A DNA stretch of 64,000 bases from S015-6 sp964479535. GTDB taxonomy: Bacteria > Desulfobacterota > DSWW01. Position numbers and translations under genes: made by a program. Position 1 is the first letter of the stretch. The number at the start of each line of letters is the position of its first letter. Location of the stretch: assembly GCA_964479535.1 (NCBI GenBank), contig CAYZMM010000032.1, positions 3,609 through 67,608 on the forward strand, in the 5' to 3' direction. This document shows positions 50,863 to 59,120 of the stretch, in pieces. A model generated the notes under the pieces. That model had not been told where the DNA came from, made no database searches, and was given only the letters and a program-made list of their open reading frames with translations.

Positions 50863-52908
50863 ATGGCGAAGAAAGCGCAGGGGAGCAAACACGATCAGGT
50901 GCAGATCACCGAGAAGAATTACGGCAAGAAGAGGCCCAAGGCGAAGAACCCGGTGAAGGTCCAGGACCTGACCCTGAGGGACGGCCATCAGTCGCTCTTC
51001 GCCACGAGGGGGCGGACCGAGGACATGATCCCGGTGGCTGAGATGATGGACGAGGTCGGCTTCTGGGCGGTGGAGGTGTGGGGAGGCGCGACCTTCGACA
51101 CGATGCACCGGTTTCTGAACGAGGACCCGTGGGAGAGGCTGCGCACCCTGAAACGCTACTTCAAGCGGACGCCCTTTTCCATGCTCCTCCGCGGGCAGAA
51201 CCTGGTGGGGTACAGGAACTACCCGGACGATGTGGCAGAGGCCTTTGTAGAGCGGGCGGCGGCAAATGGAATGGATGTCTTCAGGACCTTCGATGCCCTG
51301 AACGACTACCGGAACTTCGAGACGGTCGTGAAGGGGATCAAGAAAGCGGGCAAGCATTTCCAGGGGTGCATCTGCTACACCATGACCGAGCCCCGCATGG
51401 GCGGCGACGTGTACACCCTCGACTACTACGTGAAGAAGGCGAAAGACCTGGAGGCGATGGGGGCCGACAGCATCTGCGTCAAGGACATGGCCGGCCTGAT
51501 CGCACCGTACGACGCCTACGATCTGGTCAAGGCACTCAAGAAGGCGGTGAAGGCGCCCATTCATCTGCACAGCCACTTCACGTCCGGCATGTCCCCCATG
51601 AGCCATCTGAAGGCGATCGAGGCGGGGGTGGACATCGTGGACACCTGCATGTCCCCGTACGCCTATCGGACGTCCCACGCAGCCGTGGAACCCCTGGTGA
51701 TGACCCTGCTCGGAACCAACCGGGACACCGGGTTCGACATCCGCCTGCTGGCAAGGATCAACGAAGTCCTGGAAAAGGAGATCGTGCCCAAGTACAGGCA
51801 CCTGCTCAACGACACGAAGATGTCGGTCATCGACATCAACGTGCTCCTCCACCAGACCCCGGGCGGCATGCTCTCCAACCTGGTGAACCAGCTGCGGGAG
51901 ATGAACGCCCTGGACAAGCTGGACCAGGTCTATGAAGAGCTTCCCCGGGTGAGAAAGGAGCTCGGCCAGATCCCCCTGGTGACCCCGACGAGCCAGATCG
52001 TCGGCATCCAGACCGTGAACAACGTGCTCTTCGACGACAAGAAGGAGCGCTACAAGATGATCACGGCGCAGGTCAAGGATCTCTGCTACGGCCTGTACGG
52101 TAGGACGGCCGTACCGATCGACAAGAAGGTGCAGAGGAAGGCGCTGAAAGGCTATCCCCGGGGCGAGAAGCCGATCACGTGCAGGCCCGCCGATGTTCTG
52201 GAGCCGGAGCTCGAGGACGTCAGGAAGGACGTGGGAGGGCTGGCCAAGGATATGGACGATCTGTTGATCTGTGCCATCTACCCGGTCACGGGCCGTCGGT
52301 TCCTCAAGTGGAAGTACGGCCTCGAAGAGCCTCCCGCCTCGGTGATGCCGAAGACCCTCGATGCGGTCAAGGCGGAAGAGGAATGGATGAAGAAGGCGAA
52401 AGCAGGCGAGCTGGTCGAGAAGAAGCAGCGAAAGCTTCCGCCCAAGGGTTTGAACCTGCGTACCTTCAAGGTCTTCGTGGATGACGAGTTCTTCGAGGTC
52501 GGCGTGGAGGAAGGCGCCGGTGGAGCCCCCGTGGTGAGCTACGTGCAGGCCGGGGCCCAGAACACACCGGAACAGGCTGTGCAAGCCGCGCCGGCCGTTC
52601 CGCAGGCTGCTGCGCCCGCGCCCGCAGCACCCCCGCCGGATCCCGCCCCGGTGTCACCGGCGACGGCGCCCGGCGCCGCCGGGACGGGCGTGGACGGCAC
52701 GCCCCTCAGGGCGCCCATGCCGGGCCTGATCATCAGCATCGAAGTGAAAGCGGGAGACACGGTGCAGGCGGGAGACACCGTCCTGGTCCTGGAGGCGATG
52801 AAGATGGAGAACGCCATTCCGGCTCCGGTGAGCGGAACGATCAAGGAGATCTACTTCGGCAGCGGGGACTCCGTCACCAGGGACGACCTGATCTGCTTGA
52901 TCGGGTGA
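50863..52908 (+). CDS. pycB: Biotin-dependent carboxyltransferase (pyruvate carboxylase subunit B / oxaloacetate decarboxylase alpha type)
   Basis: 681 residues from ATG 50863. The HMGL-like barrel has LTLRDGHQSLFATRGRTEDM, EVWGGATFDTMHRF and FRTFDALND; the conserved carboxyltransferase Lys lies in DSICVKDMAGL, and HLHSHFTSG supplies metal-binding His. A PYC/OADA domain follows, then a Pro/Ala-rich flexible linker (~residues 565-605) and a biotinyl domain with VLEAMKMENAIP (biotinyl Lys about 647). A basic N-terminal extension of ~30 residues is unusual. No biotin carboxylase or sodium-pump membrane subunit is encoded nearby, so the partner must lie elsewhere. Transcarboxylase or decarboxylase roles are alternatives. 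Confidence 0.85.
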   Translation: MAKKAQGSKHDQVQITEKNYGKKRPKAKNPVKVQDLTLRDGHQSLFATRGRTEDMIPVAEMMDEVGFWAVEVWGGATFDTMHRFLNEDPWERLRTLKRYFKRTPFSMLLRGQNLVGYRNYPDDVAEAFVERAAANGMDVFRTFDALNDYRNFETVVKGIKKAGKHFQGCICYTMTEPRMGGDVYTLDYYVKKAKDLEAMGADSICVKDMAGLIAPYDAYDLVKALKKAVKAPIHLHSHFTSGMSPMSHLKAIEAGVDIVDTCMSPYAYRTSHAAVEPLVMTLLGTNRDTGFDIRLLARINEVLEKEIVPKYRHLLNDTKMSVIDINVLLHQTPGGMLSNLVNQLREMNALDKLDQVYEELPRVRKELGQIPLVTPTSQIVGIQTVNNVLFDDKKERYKMITAQVKDLCYGLYGRTAVPIDKKVQRKALKGYPRGEKPITCRPADVLEPELEDVRKDVGGLAKDMDDLLICAIYPVTGRRFLKWKYGLEEPPASVMPKTLDAVKAEEEWMKKAKAGELVEKKQRKLPPKGLNLRTFKVFVDDEFFEVGVEEGAGGAPVVSYVQAGAQNTPEQAVQAAPAVPQAAAPAPAAPPPDPAPVSPATAPGAAGTGVDGTPLRAPMPGLIISIEVKAGDTVQAGDTVLVLEAMKMENAIPAPVSGTIKEIYFGSGDSVTRDDLICLIG

Positions 52909-53023
52909 GCGGTCTCTGTTCCGATTCGATCCGGCCGCGCGCGAGTCTTCCTATGCTCGAGAGGGCGGCGCCCTTCGGAAAAGGGGGTTGACGGTACGGC
53001 TCTTCGAGGCCGTTACAGGGATC

Positions 53024-53053
53024 TTGACTCCACGGCGTGGGCTGTTCCATTAT
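53024..53053 (+). promoter_or_regulatory. Possible promoter of the winged-helix-like gene
   Basis: TTGACT (53024-53029), 18-base spacer, CATTAT (53048-53053), 45 bases before the start codon. Confidence 0.4.
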
Positions 53054-53097
53054 GGGGCCGATCGGAGCGACCCTCAGCTGGGAAAGAGGAGCCGGCC

Positions 53098-53532
53098 ATG
53101 ATAAAGCAGGAACTCCTCGAATTGCTGCAGTTCGCCACTGCCAAGGATCTCAAGGAACTGCTCGCGCTGAAGAAGGAGCTGGTGGCCCTCGAGAAGAAAC
53201 ACGAGGAGCTTGTCAGGCAGTTCGTCTCCGTAACCGAGGAACTGGGCGGCCTGCACACCTCCCTCGGCACGAAGAGCCTTGCCAGAGCTGCAAGGAGGAG
53301 GGGCAGGGCGCAACCCCCGCTCTCCTCCCTCATCGCCGAAATACTCAAGGAAGAGAAGAGACCCCTCGGGGTGAACGAGATCTGCGAGGCCCTCCTGCAG
53401 GAGAAGCAGTACCGGACGAAGTCGAAGAATTTCAAGGCGCACGTGAGGATCGTCCTCTACAAGAACGACAAGGGGCTGTTCGAGAAGGCGAGGCCGGGCC
53501 GCTTCCGGCTGGCAGCGGGCAAGAGAGGGTAA
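53098..53532 (+). CDS. Coiled-coil plus winged-helix (HARE-HTH-like) protein
   Basis: 144 residues from ATG 53098 (GAGGAG upstream). Residues ~1-60 are a charged coiled coil (LKELLALKKELVALEKKHEEL). After a basic linker (LARAARRRGRAQ), residues ~75-135 form a winged-helix-like unit: LSSLIAEILKEEKRPLGVNE, ICEALLQEK, FKAHVRIVLYKNDKGLFEKA, RPGRFRL. This resembles HARE-HTH and related nucleic-acid-associated modules. It might be a small DNA- or RNA-binding regulator. Standalone gene; function unknown. Confidence 0.6.
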   Translation: MIKQELLELLQFATAKDLKELLALKKELVALEKKHEELVRQFVSVTEELGGLHTSLGTKSLARAARRRGRAQPPLSSLIAEILKEEKRPLGVNEICEALLQEKQYRTKSKNFKAHVRIVLYKNDKGLFEKARPGRFRLAAGKRG

Positions 53533-53553
53533 GCGCCCCTCGGCCCGCGAAGC

Positions 53554-53634
53554 CGTCATCCCTGCGAAAGCCGTCATCCCTGCGAAAGCCGTCATCCCTG
53601 CGAAAGCCGTCATCCCTGCGAAAGCAGGGATCCC
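53554..53634. repeat. REP hairpin with amplified left arm (four 18-bp tandem copies)
   Basis: CGTCATCCCTGCGAAAGC is repeated exactly four times head to tail (53554-53625); only the last copy is followed by AGGGATCC, which completes the hairpin ATCCCTGC-GAAA-GCAGGGAT. A further REP-like CCCGC-CTCC-GCGGG follows at about 53657-53670. Looks like slippage within a REP element. Confidence 0.85.
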
Positions 53635-53691
53635 ACAGCCCAGTCTGCAAAAGGATTCCCGCCTCCGCGGGTGTTACGGTGAGAGGTCACC

Positions 53692-54066
53692 ATGGCCGGG
53701 TTTCTGGTTCGGATGCTGATCACCGCCCTCGGGCTCTGGGTCGCCTCGGTCCTCGTTCCGGGCATCGAGATCAGTGGTGTGGGAACCCTGCTCGGATCGG
53801 CTGTCCTGCTCGGTTTCGTCAATGCCGTGGTGCGCCCCCTGCTCATCCTGCTCACGCTGCCGATCACGATCCTGACCCTCGGGATCTTCCTTCTCGTCAT
53901 CAACGGCGTCATGCTCGGCCTGGTCGCCTCCCTCTTCGACAGTTTCGCCGTCCACGGGCTCTTCTCGGCGATCTTCGGCTCGATCGTCGTGAGCCTGGTC
54001 AGCTGGCTCGCCTCCTGGTTCATCGGACCGAAGGGCAGGTTCGAGATCATGATCGTCCGAAGGTAG
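53692..54066 (+). CDS. Small integral membrane protein, phage-holin-4 superfamily type
   Basis: 124 residues from ATG 53692 (GAGAGG upstream). Four hydrophobic helices: FLVRMLITALGLWVASVLVP, TLLGSAVLLGFVNAVVRPLL, ILTLGIFLLVINGVMLGLVA and IFGSIVVSLVSWLASWFIG. The NAVVRPLL...LTLPITILTLG pattern is characteristic of this widespread bacterial family. It is not an actual phage gene here: no other phage genes are nearby. The function in cells is not established. Confidence 0.8.
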   Translation: MAGFLVRMLITALGLWVASVLVPGIEISGVGTLLGSAVLLGFVNAVVRPLLILLTLPITILTLGIFLLVINGVMLGLVASLFDSFAVHGLFSAIFGSIVVSLVSWLASWFIGPKGRFEIMIVRR

Positions 54067-54595
54067 CAGGCCGTCCCTGTTCCGACCCGATCACACGAAA
54101 ATCCACCAAGTCATATGACCAAGTCGGGTCGGGGTCAGCAAGTCGGGTGAGAGCAAGTCGGGTAGAGCAAGTCGGGTCGGACCACGCTATGTATTTGATT
54201 ATAAAGGAAAACGGTTGCTGACAGACCCGCTCATTGAGCTTAGACGCCCTATTTTGGGGCCTGAAAATGGATCCTAAGCCGTCCCATGAACCAGAATCGG
54301 CAATCGGCTCGAGCTTGGAGAAGGGGGTCATCATTCCTTGGAGAGTAAATTATGGCCCCAAAATTGAGCGGCTAAGGCCGATTACGGGGCCTTTTTGGGC
54401 CCCTTATTCTTGTATATCAGGCACATAGCTTGGTCCGACCCGATTCGCCGGTCCGACCCGATTCGCCGCGCCGGAGATCTCGGGTGGAAATCTCAGGCCT
54501 GTGGTGAAGACCTTTTGATCGAGATTGTTTATTTTCAGGTACTTAGGAGACCAATGCCCCCCGAATAGCGAAAGTCGGGCTAGTGCGTGAGGAGA
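54067..54595. other. Repeat-rich noncoding island
   Basis: No gene seen. Contents: four AAGTCGGGT direct repeats (54121, 54140, 54155, 54169); a 10-base inverted repeat TTTTGGGGCC / GGCCCCAAAA (54252-54261 and 54354-54363) around a ~90-base centre; a hairpin GGGGCC-TTTTT-gGGCCCC followed by TTATTCTTG (54386-54403); and two tandem GGTCCGACCCGATTCGCC units (54432-54467). ACCCGA and TCGGGT at the two ends are inverted, so the whole could be a decayed mobile element. Confidence 0.6.
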
Positions 54596-55798
54596 CTACA
54601 ACAGGGCGGCGGCTTTGAGGAGGAGGGTCTGGTTCGTGCCGTCCATGATGGGCAGGAGGTTCGCGTCCCGGGCGTACTTCTCCAGGGGGTACTCCTTGGA
54701 GATCCCGTATCCTCCGAGCACCTGAACCATCTCCGCCGTGTGCCGGACCGCCTGTTCCGTGGCATGGATCTTCGCCGCAAGGCTCATCTTCAGGTCGCCG
54801 GGGAAGCTCGTCTTGCAGAGCCAGCTCGCCTTCCAGAGGAAGGCCCGGGCCGACTCGATGGCCACGAACACATCGAAGAGCTTCTTGGTGATCATCTGGT
54901 GCTCGAAGATGGGCTTTCCCCATTGCACACGCTCTCTCGAGTAGGCGAGGGCCTCCTCGTAGGCGGCCCGCATCAGGCCCACGGCCAGATAGCCCACGCC
55001 CAGGTTGCCGACCGTGATGATCGCGTTGTGGAGCATCGGGTAGTCGTCGCCGGGCGGGAAGATCATGTAGTCTTCCGGAATCTCGACGTCGTCGAAGAAG
55101 ACGGCCGCCTGGTTGAGCGTGCGCAAGCCGATCTTGTCGATCGCCTTTTCCCGGGCCACGCCCTTTGCGTCCCCGGGTATGACGAAGGCGCCGGACCCCC
55201 GGAGGCCCCGGGAGGGTTCCACGCAGGCGAAGACGAGGTACACGTCAGCGATGCCGCCGTTGGAAACGAAGTTGGATTTGGTCCCGTTGATCACATAGCG
55301 GTCCCCCTTCCGTACCGCCGAGGTGTGGTGCCGGACCTGCGAGTCGTAGTAATTGCTTCCGTCAGAGCCCACGTTCGGCTCGCTGCTTCCCCAGGCGCTG
55401 ATCCTTCGCCCGGTCGTGTCCTGGGCGTAAGGGAGCACGTACCGCTCGACCAGTCCCTTGTTGTCCGGAGCGAGCAGAGCGATCAGCTGCTGCACGGCCG
55501 CTCCCGGCAGCAGGGAGGCTGCGAAGCCCGGACCGAAGCGACCGAGCTCCTCCCAGATCATGCCCGTGGTGCTCGGATCGAGTCCCAGCCCGCCGAAGGC
55601 CTCTGCAAGGCCCATCTTGTGAAAGCCCAGCCCGAAGGCCTGCCCCAGGACGTTCCAGAAGAGGTCCCCTTGGAAGACCTCCTCCGGATCGGCCACCTGG
55701 TCCAATTCGATTTCGGCCGGGCGGAGGACCTTGCTGCCGAAGTCCCGGGCCGTCCCGACGAGCTGCCGCTGGAGGTCCGTCTGCTCGAAATCAACCAC
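54596..55798 (-). CDS. Acyl-CoA dehydrogenase 2
   Basis: 400 residues from GTG 55798 (GAGGGCG upstream), starting ten bases after the previous gene's stop. Segments: KMGLAEAFGGLGLDPSTTGM, AWGSSEPNVGSDGS, VINGTKSNFVSNGGIADVYL, DKIGLRTLNQAAVFFDDVEI, QWGKPIFEHQMITKKLFDVF and VQVLGGYGISKEYPLEKYAR. The C-terminal active-site loop is MDGTNQT instead of YEGTNQ: Asp replaces the usual catalytic Glu, though a Glu pair in AAYEEALAYS is available in helix G. An unusual substrate is therefore possible. It is linked to an acetoacetate-decarboxylase-like gene. Confidence 0.88.
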   Translation of the reverse strand: MVDFEQTDLQRQLVGTARDFGSKVLRPAEIELDQVADPEEVFQGDLFWNVLGQAFGLGFHKMGLAEAFGGLGLDPSTTGMIWEELGRFGPGFAASLLPGAAVQQLIALLAPDNKGLVERYVLPYAQDTTGRRISAWGSSEPNVGSDGSNYYDSQVRHHTSAVRKGDRYVINGTKSNFVSNGGIADVYLVFACVEPSRGLRGSGAFVIPGDAKGVAREKAIDKIGLRTLNQAAVFFDDVEIPEDYMIFPPGDDYPMLHNAIITVGNLGVGYLAVGLMRAAYEEALAYSRERVQWGKPIFEHQMITKKLFDVFVAIESARAFLWKASWLCKTSFPGDLKMSLAAKIHATEQAVRHTAEMVQVLGGYGISKEYPLEKYARDANLLPIMDGTNQTLLLKAAALL

Positions 55799-55808
55799 GG
55801 TGGCGCCC

Positions 55809-56576
55809 TCACTCGATTCCGCTGTGGAAGTCGGTCATCTTGTAGTAGTGGGGGAGATAGAGGTCCGGGTCCACCTCCGCCAGGATCCTTCCGGGAAGCA
55901 TGGTGTTGTCGCTCTCGAGGTAGAATGCGACGGTCACCTTCAGGGGTTCGAGTTCCGCCCACGGATCGTGCTCTGCAGGGCGGAGGGTCAGCTCGGCGGT
56001 GCCGAGCTCGACGCTCCTCGCCTCGATCTCGGTCTTCTGGGCCGCAAGGAACACGGGCCCGTCAAAGCCGGGCGTCAGATCCACCTTCGGCATCGCCTTG
56101 AAAAGGTACGTGGGCCCCATGGGCGGCAGCTCCGGAATCGAGTCGGTGAGGGCCACCTCGAGCTCCACGAACCGCACGCCCTGCCTTTCCACCCAGCCGT
56201 GGACGCGTTTGCCCGACTTTTCCAGGTGAATGTCCGCCATCTTCTTCGGGAAGCCGAAGACATCACGGCCGTTGTGCATCCTCCCCTCGTTCGTGATCGG
56301 CATGGAGAGGCAGTAGCTTCCGGGGTCCCCCCGGTACTTGCACCGGACGAACAGGGCGGCTTCCCTGTATCCGGGCCCCAGGTTGGTAACGGGATACTCC
56401 GCGATGAAGATGAGGCCGCCCGGCGCGTCCGCCTGCTCGAGCGGGGACGGGAGCAGGGGACCGGTCACCTCGGGCCCCGTGTCGAACATGACCCCCATCA
56501 TCTTGGCGCCCGTGAACTTGCGAACGCCGAGTCCGTAGTATCTGTCGAGCTCCTCCCTCGTCTTCACGAATCCCAT
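55809..56576 (-). CDS. Acetoacetate-decarboxylase-family protein
   Basis: 255 residues from ATG 56576 (GAGGAGGAA upstream). The Schiff-base Lys region is present: GRDVFGFPKKMADIHLEKSG, with Lys-Lys after GFP as in acetoacetate decarboxylase. Other matching parts are YPVTNLGPGYREAALFV and YCLSMPITNEGRM. The family includes true decarboxylases and enzymes that perform aldol or dehydration steps via the same Lys. It is co-transcribed with acyl-CoA dehydrogenase 2 and follows an SDR gene by 55 bases. Substrate unknown. Confidence 0.85.
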   Translation of the reverse strand: MGFVKTREELDRYYGLGVRKFTGAKMMGVMFDTGPEVTGPLLPSPLEQADAPGGLIFIAEYPVTNLGPGYREAALFVRCKYRGDPGSYCLSMPITNEGRMHNGRDVFGFPKKMADIHLEKSGKRVHGWVERQGVRFVELEVALTDSIPELPPMGPTYLFKAMPKVDLTPGFDGPVFLAAQKTEIEARSVELGTAELTLRPAEHDPWAELEPLKVTVAFYLESDNTMLPGRILAEVDPDLYLPHYYKMTDFHSGIE

Positions 56577-56631
56577 GCAGTTCCTCCTCGTGTTGAACGA
56601 GCCATTTGAGTGGCCGGCCGCAGGGTTGTCC

Positions 56632-57447
56632 CTATGGGTCGACCCGGTAACTCTTCCGGACGATCCGCAGGAAGACGGAGTCCGGAAGGATCTTCCGGGC
56701 CAGAACAAAGAGCCCCGCCATCTTCGCCACAGGATGGCGCAGAGCGTTCGTGTCCGAGTCGATGATGTCCGCCATCCGGGCGGCGACACGTTCCGGCGTG
56801 TCGGCGGAATCCCCCATGTCCTTCTTCTTCTCCGCATGGAAGCGCACCAGGGCGTCGAGATAGGGCGAGTCCCCTTCGAGCAGGCGGGTGCTGCTGCCGT
56901 AGATCCCGGTCCGGACATCCGCCGGTTCGATCAGGAGCACCCGAATCCCGAAGCCTCGAAGTTCCTGCCAGAGCGCCTCGGTGAGCCCCTCGATGGCGAA
57001 CTTGCTGGCACAGTAGTGGGCTTGAAAGGGAATCGCGATTTTCCCCCCGACGGAGCCCACGTTGACGATCGTTCCGAACCCCTGCGACCGCATGTGCGGC
57101 AGCACCGCCCGGATCAGGCGCACCACGCCGAAGTAGTTGGTCTCCATCAGGCCGCGAACCACCTCCAGGGGCGTTTCCTCGATCGAGCTCACGTGGCTGA
57201 TTCCGGCGTTGTTCACCAGGACATCGATTCGCTTTTCTGCATCGAGAACCTTTTGAACGGCATCCGCTGCCGACGCGTCGTCGTTCACGTCCATCGTCAC
57301 GGAATGAAAGCTGAGGGCAGGATCCGATTCGGACCAGGATCGGCTCGAGCCGTAAACGATGTGCCCTCGATTCGCGATTTCGTTCGCAAGGGCCAGGCCG
57401 ATTCCCCGGGAGGCGCCTGTTATGAGGAATACCTTGCCTTGTTTCAT
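56632..57447 (-). CDS. Short-chain dehydrogenase/reductase 2
   Basis: 271 residues from ATG 57447 (GGAG eight bases upstream). LITGASRGIG (cofactor loop), VNNAG, and Ser/Tyr-x3-Lys (VNVGSVGGKIAIPFQAHYCASK) are complete. EALWQELRGFGIRVLLIEPADVRT matches the 'classical' SDR group acting on steroids or long-chain ketones. A hydrophobic C-terminal part (MAGLFVLARKILPDSVFLRI) may touch the membrane. It is first in the three-gene minus-strand unit and has its own strong promoter. Confidence 0.88.
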   Translation of the reverse strand: MKQGKVFLITGASRGIGLALANEIANRGHIVYGSSRSWSESDPALSFHSVTMDVNDDASAADAVQKVLDAEKRIDVLVNNAGISHVSSIEETPLEVVRGLMETNYFGVVRLIRAVLPHMRSQGFGTIVNVGSVGGKIAIPFQAHYCASKFAIEGLTEALWQELRGFGIRVLLIEPADVRTGIYGSSTRLLEGDSPYLDALVRFHAEKKKDMGDSADTPERVAARMADIIDSDTNALRHPVAKMAGLFVLARKILPDSVFLRIVRKSYRVDP

Positions 57448-57495
57448 GTTGGGACTCCGAACAGCGTCGTGGGCAGCGAAACACCCGGGAAAAGC

Positions 57496-57525
57496 AGTAT
57501 AGGAGGGAAGCCGATCTCGTGTCAA
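57496..57525 (-). promoter_or_regulatory. Promoter of the SDR 2 / decarboxylase / dehydrogenase 2 unit
   Basis: Minus strand TTGACA (57525-57520), 18-base spacer, TATACT (57501-57496); the predicted start is about 40 bases before the SDR start codon. A perfect -35 and a five-of-six -10. Confidence 0.7.
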
Positions 57526-57636
57526 AGAAACCTGTATCCCGATCCGGGCCGGCCGCATCTAAAAACTTCATTCCGGAGTACATCCGGACTTCACATAGAA
57601 CGAAGGGGAGCGAAATCTCCCACAGGAGGTGGAATC

Positions 57637-57837
57637 ATGCGCGGCACCACGAACGCGATGAAGCAACCACATATACACATTCCCTCGGTCGGTGAGGCCA
57701 GAGAGTGGGCGGAGAAGAAATTCACCCGGGCATGGTGGGAGGAGGCGACGCTGTCGATGGTCACCCTCTTTCTCAGCGGCTGGGTGATCTTCTGGCTCTC
57801 CAACGCCTTCGCAAATTACACCTATAAGATAATGTAG
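57637..57837 (+). CDS. 66-residue single-span membrane peptide
   Basis: ATG 57637 with ACAGGAGGTG six bases upstream, a very good ribosome-binding site. The product has a short amphipathic N-terminus (IPSVGEAREWAEKKFTRAWW) and one membrane helix (MVTLFLSGWVIFWLSNAFAN), ending YTYKIM. No family recognised. It is divergent from SDR 2 and 244 bases upstream of the TauE/SafE gene, so it may be expressed independently. The strong start site argues that it is real. Confidence 0.6.
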   Translation: MRGTTNAMKQPHIHIPSVGEAREWAEKKFTRAWWEEATLSMVTLFLSGWVIFWLSNAFANYTYKIM

Positions 57838-58001
57838 GCCCGAGGAGACATGAGCCGAGTCGTATCGAAAGCCTTCCGCACCCAGCAGCCTTTCCGGCTC
57901 CGGCGAAGTCTGCTCGATTCGAAACCGTGGGATGTTCCGTCCCCTCCGACCCCCCTCTGCGGGAAGGAGCCTTGTCGAGGTGCGTGCGCCGTACGTCCCT
58001 G

Positions 58002-58031
58002 TTGACACGCCTTCCTCGTACCCCCTATTGT
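58002..58031 (+). promoter_or_regulatory. Promoter of the TauE/SafE gene
   Basis: TTGACA (58002-58007), 18-base spacer, TATTGT (58026-58031), 50 bases before the start codon. Confidence 0.55.
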
Positions 58032-58081
58032 GGTCCCGTCTTCCGAATCCCCTTTCCTGCCCACGGAGGGCCGCGGAGCGA

Positions 58082-59065
58082 ATGGATCTGCTGACCCATC
58101 ATTTCCCGGTATCGGGGGTGGAGACCTGGGTCTTCCTCCCTCCCCTGGTCGCCTTCGTGGTCTCCTTCTTCACCTCCATGGGGGGCGTTTCCGGGGCCTT
58201 CCTGATCCTGCCCTTCCAGGTGAGCGTTCTCAGATTCACGACGCCGTCGGTCAGCGCAACGAACTTCGTCTACAACATCGTGGCCATACCGAGCGGTGTC
58301 TATCGATACGTCCGGGACGGCCGGATGGCCTGGCCCCTGACCTGGGTCGTCATCGTCGGAACGCTTCCGGGCGTGTTCATCGGTTACTACCTGAGGGTCC
58401 TCTACCTGCCCGACCCGCGCTCCTTCAAGGCCTTTGTGGGCTGTGTGCTCCTGTATCTCGGAGGCCGGCTTCTGTACGAGATGACACCCCGGTCCCGACG
58501 GGGCAAGGAGGAGATGAAAGCCCTGGAGGAGAAGTTCGACCGGCATGCGAGAGAGCGCAAGGAGGAGCGCACGGCACGGCTCGCATCCGGTCTTCCTGCC
58601 GAGGCGGTGGTCCGTACGGTCTCTTTCTCCCTCGCCCGGGTGGAGTACGACTTCTGGGGCGAGCGCTTCTCCTTCGGCACGCCCGCCATGTTCTGTCTCG
58701 CCTTTCTGGTGGGCATCATCGGCGGCACCTACGGCATAGGGGGTGGGGCGATCATCGCGCCCTTCTGCGTCGCCGTCTTCCGCCTGCCGGTCTACACGGT
58801 GGCAGGCGCCGCCCTCATGGGGACCTTCCTGACCTCCATCGCGGGCGTGTTCTTCTACAGCGTCATCCCGGCAAGGGCCGGCCTGTCCACGGCCCCGGAC
58901 TGGCAGCTCGGTTTTCTCTTCGGATTCGGAGGACTCTTCGGCATGTATTGCGGGGCCCGCCTGCAGAGGGTCGTTCCCCAGAGATTCATCAAGGCGACAC
59001 TGGGAGTGCTCATGCTGTTCCTTTCGGTCCGTTACATCTTCCCCTATGTTGCGGCCATCTTGTGA
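58082..59065 (+). CDS. TauE/SafE-family membrane permease
   Basis: 327 residues from ATG 58082. Hydrophobic helices: WVFLPPLVAFVVSFFTSMGG, TWVVIVGTLPGVFIGYYLRV, FCLAFLVGIIGGTYGIGGG, TVAGAALMGTFLTSIAGVFF and LGFLFGFGGLFGMYCGARL. The paired motifs TSMGGVSGAFLILPF and GGTYGIGGGAIIAPF are the two-repeat TauE/SafE signature. A cytoplasmic loop of ~85 charged residues (EEMKALEEKFDRHARERKEE region) in the middle is longer than usual. The family exports sulfite, sulfoacetate or related organic anions. Confidence 0.85.
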   Translation: MDLLTHHFPVSGVETWVFLPPLVAFVVSFFTSMGGVSGAFLILPFQVSVLRFTTPSVSATNFVYNIVAIPSGVYRYVRDGRMAWPLTWVVIVGTLPGVFIGYYLRVLYLPDPRSFKAFVGCVLLYLGGRLLYEMTPRSRRGKEEMKALEEKFDRHARERKEERTARLASGLPAEAVVRTVSFSLARVEYDFWGERFSFGTPAMFCLAFLVGIIGGTYGIGGGAIIAPFCVAVFRLPVYTVAGAALMGTFLTSIAGVFFYSVIPARAGLSTAPDWQLGFLFGFGGLFGMYCGARLQRVVPQRFIKATLGVLMLFLSVRYIFPYVAAIL

Positions 59066-59120
59066 GCGTTCCGCCTCCCTGGACCGGAAGGAGGTGTCAA
59101 GTGCGTAAGCTTCGTGCTTT

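Noticed and set aside
53554..53634. CRISPR array
   Set aside because: Units are 18 bases, head to tail without spacers, and complete a REP hairpin.
53692..54066. Prophage remnant, suggested by the holin-like protein
   Set aside because: No integrase, capsid, terminase or lysis gene nearby; the family is widespread in non-phage chromosomes.
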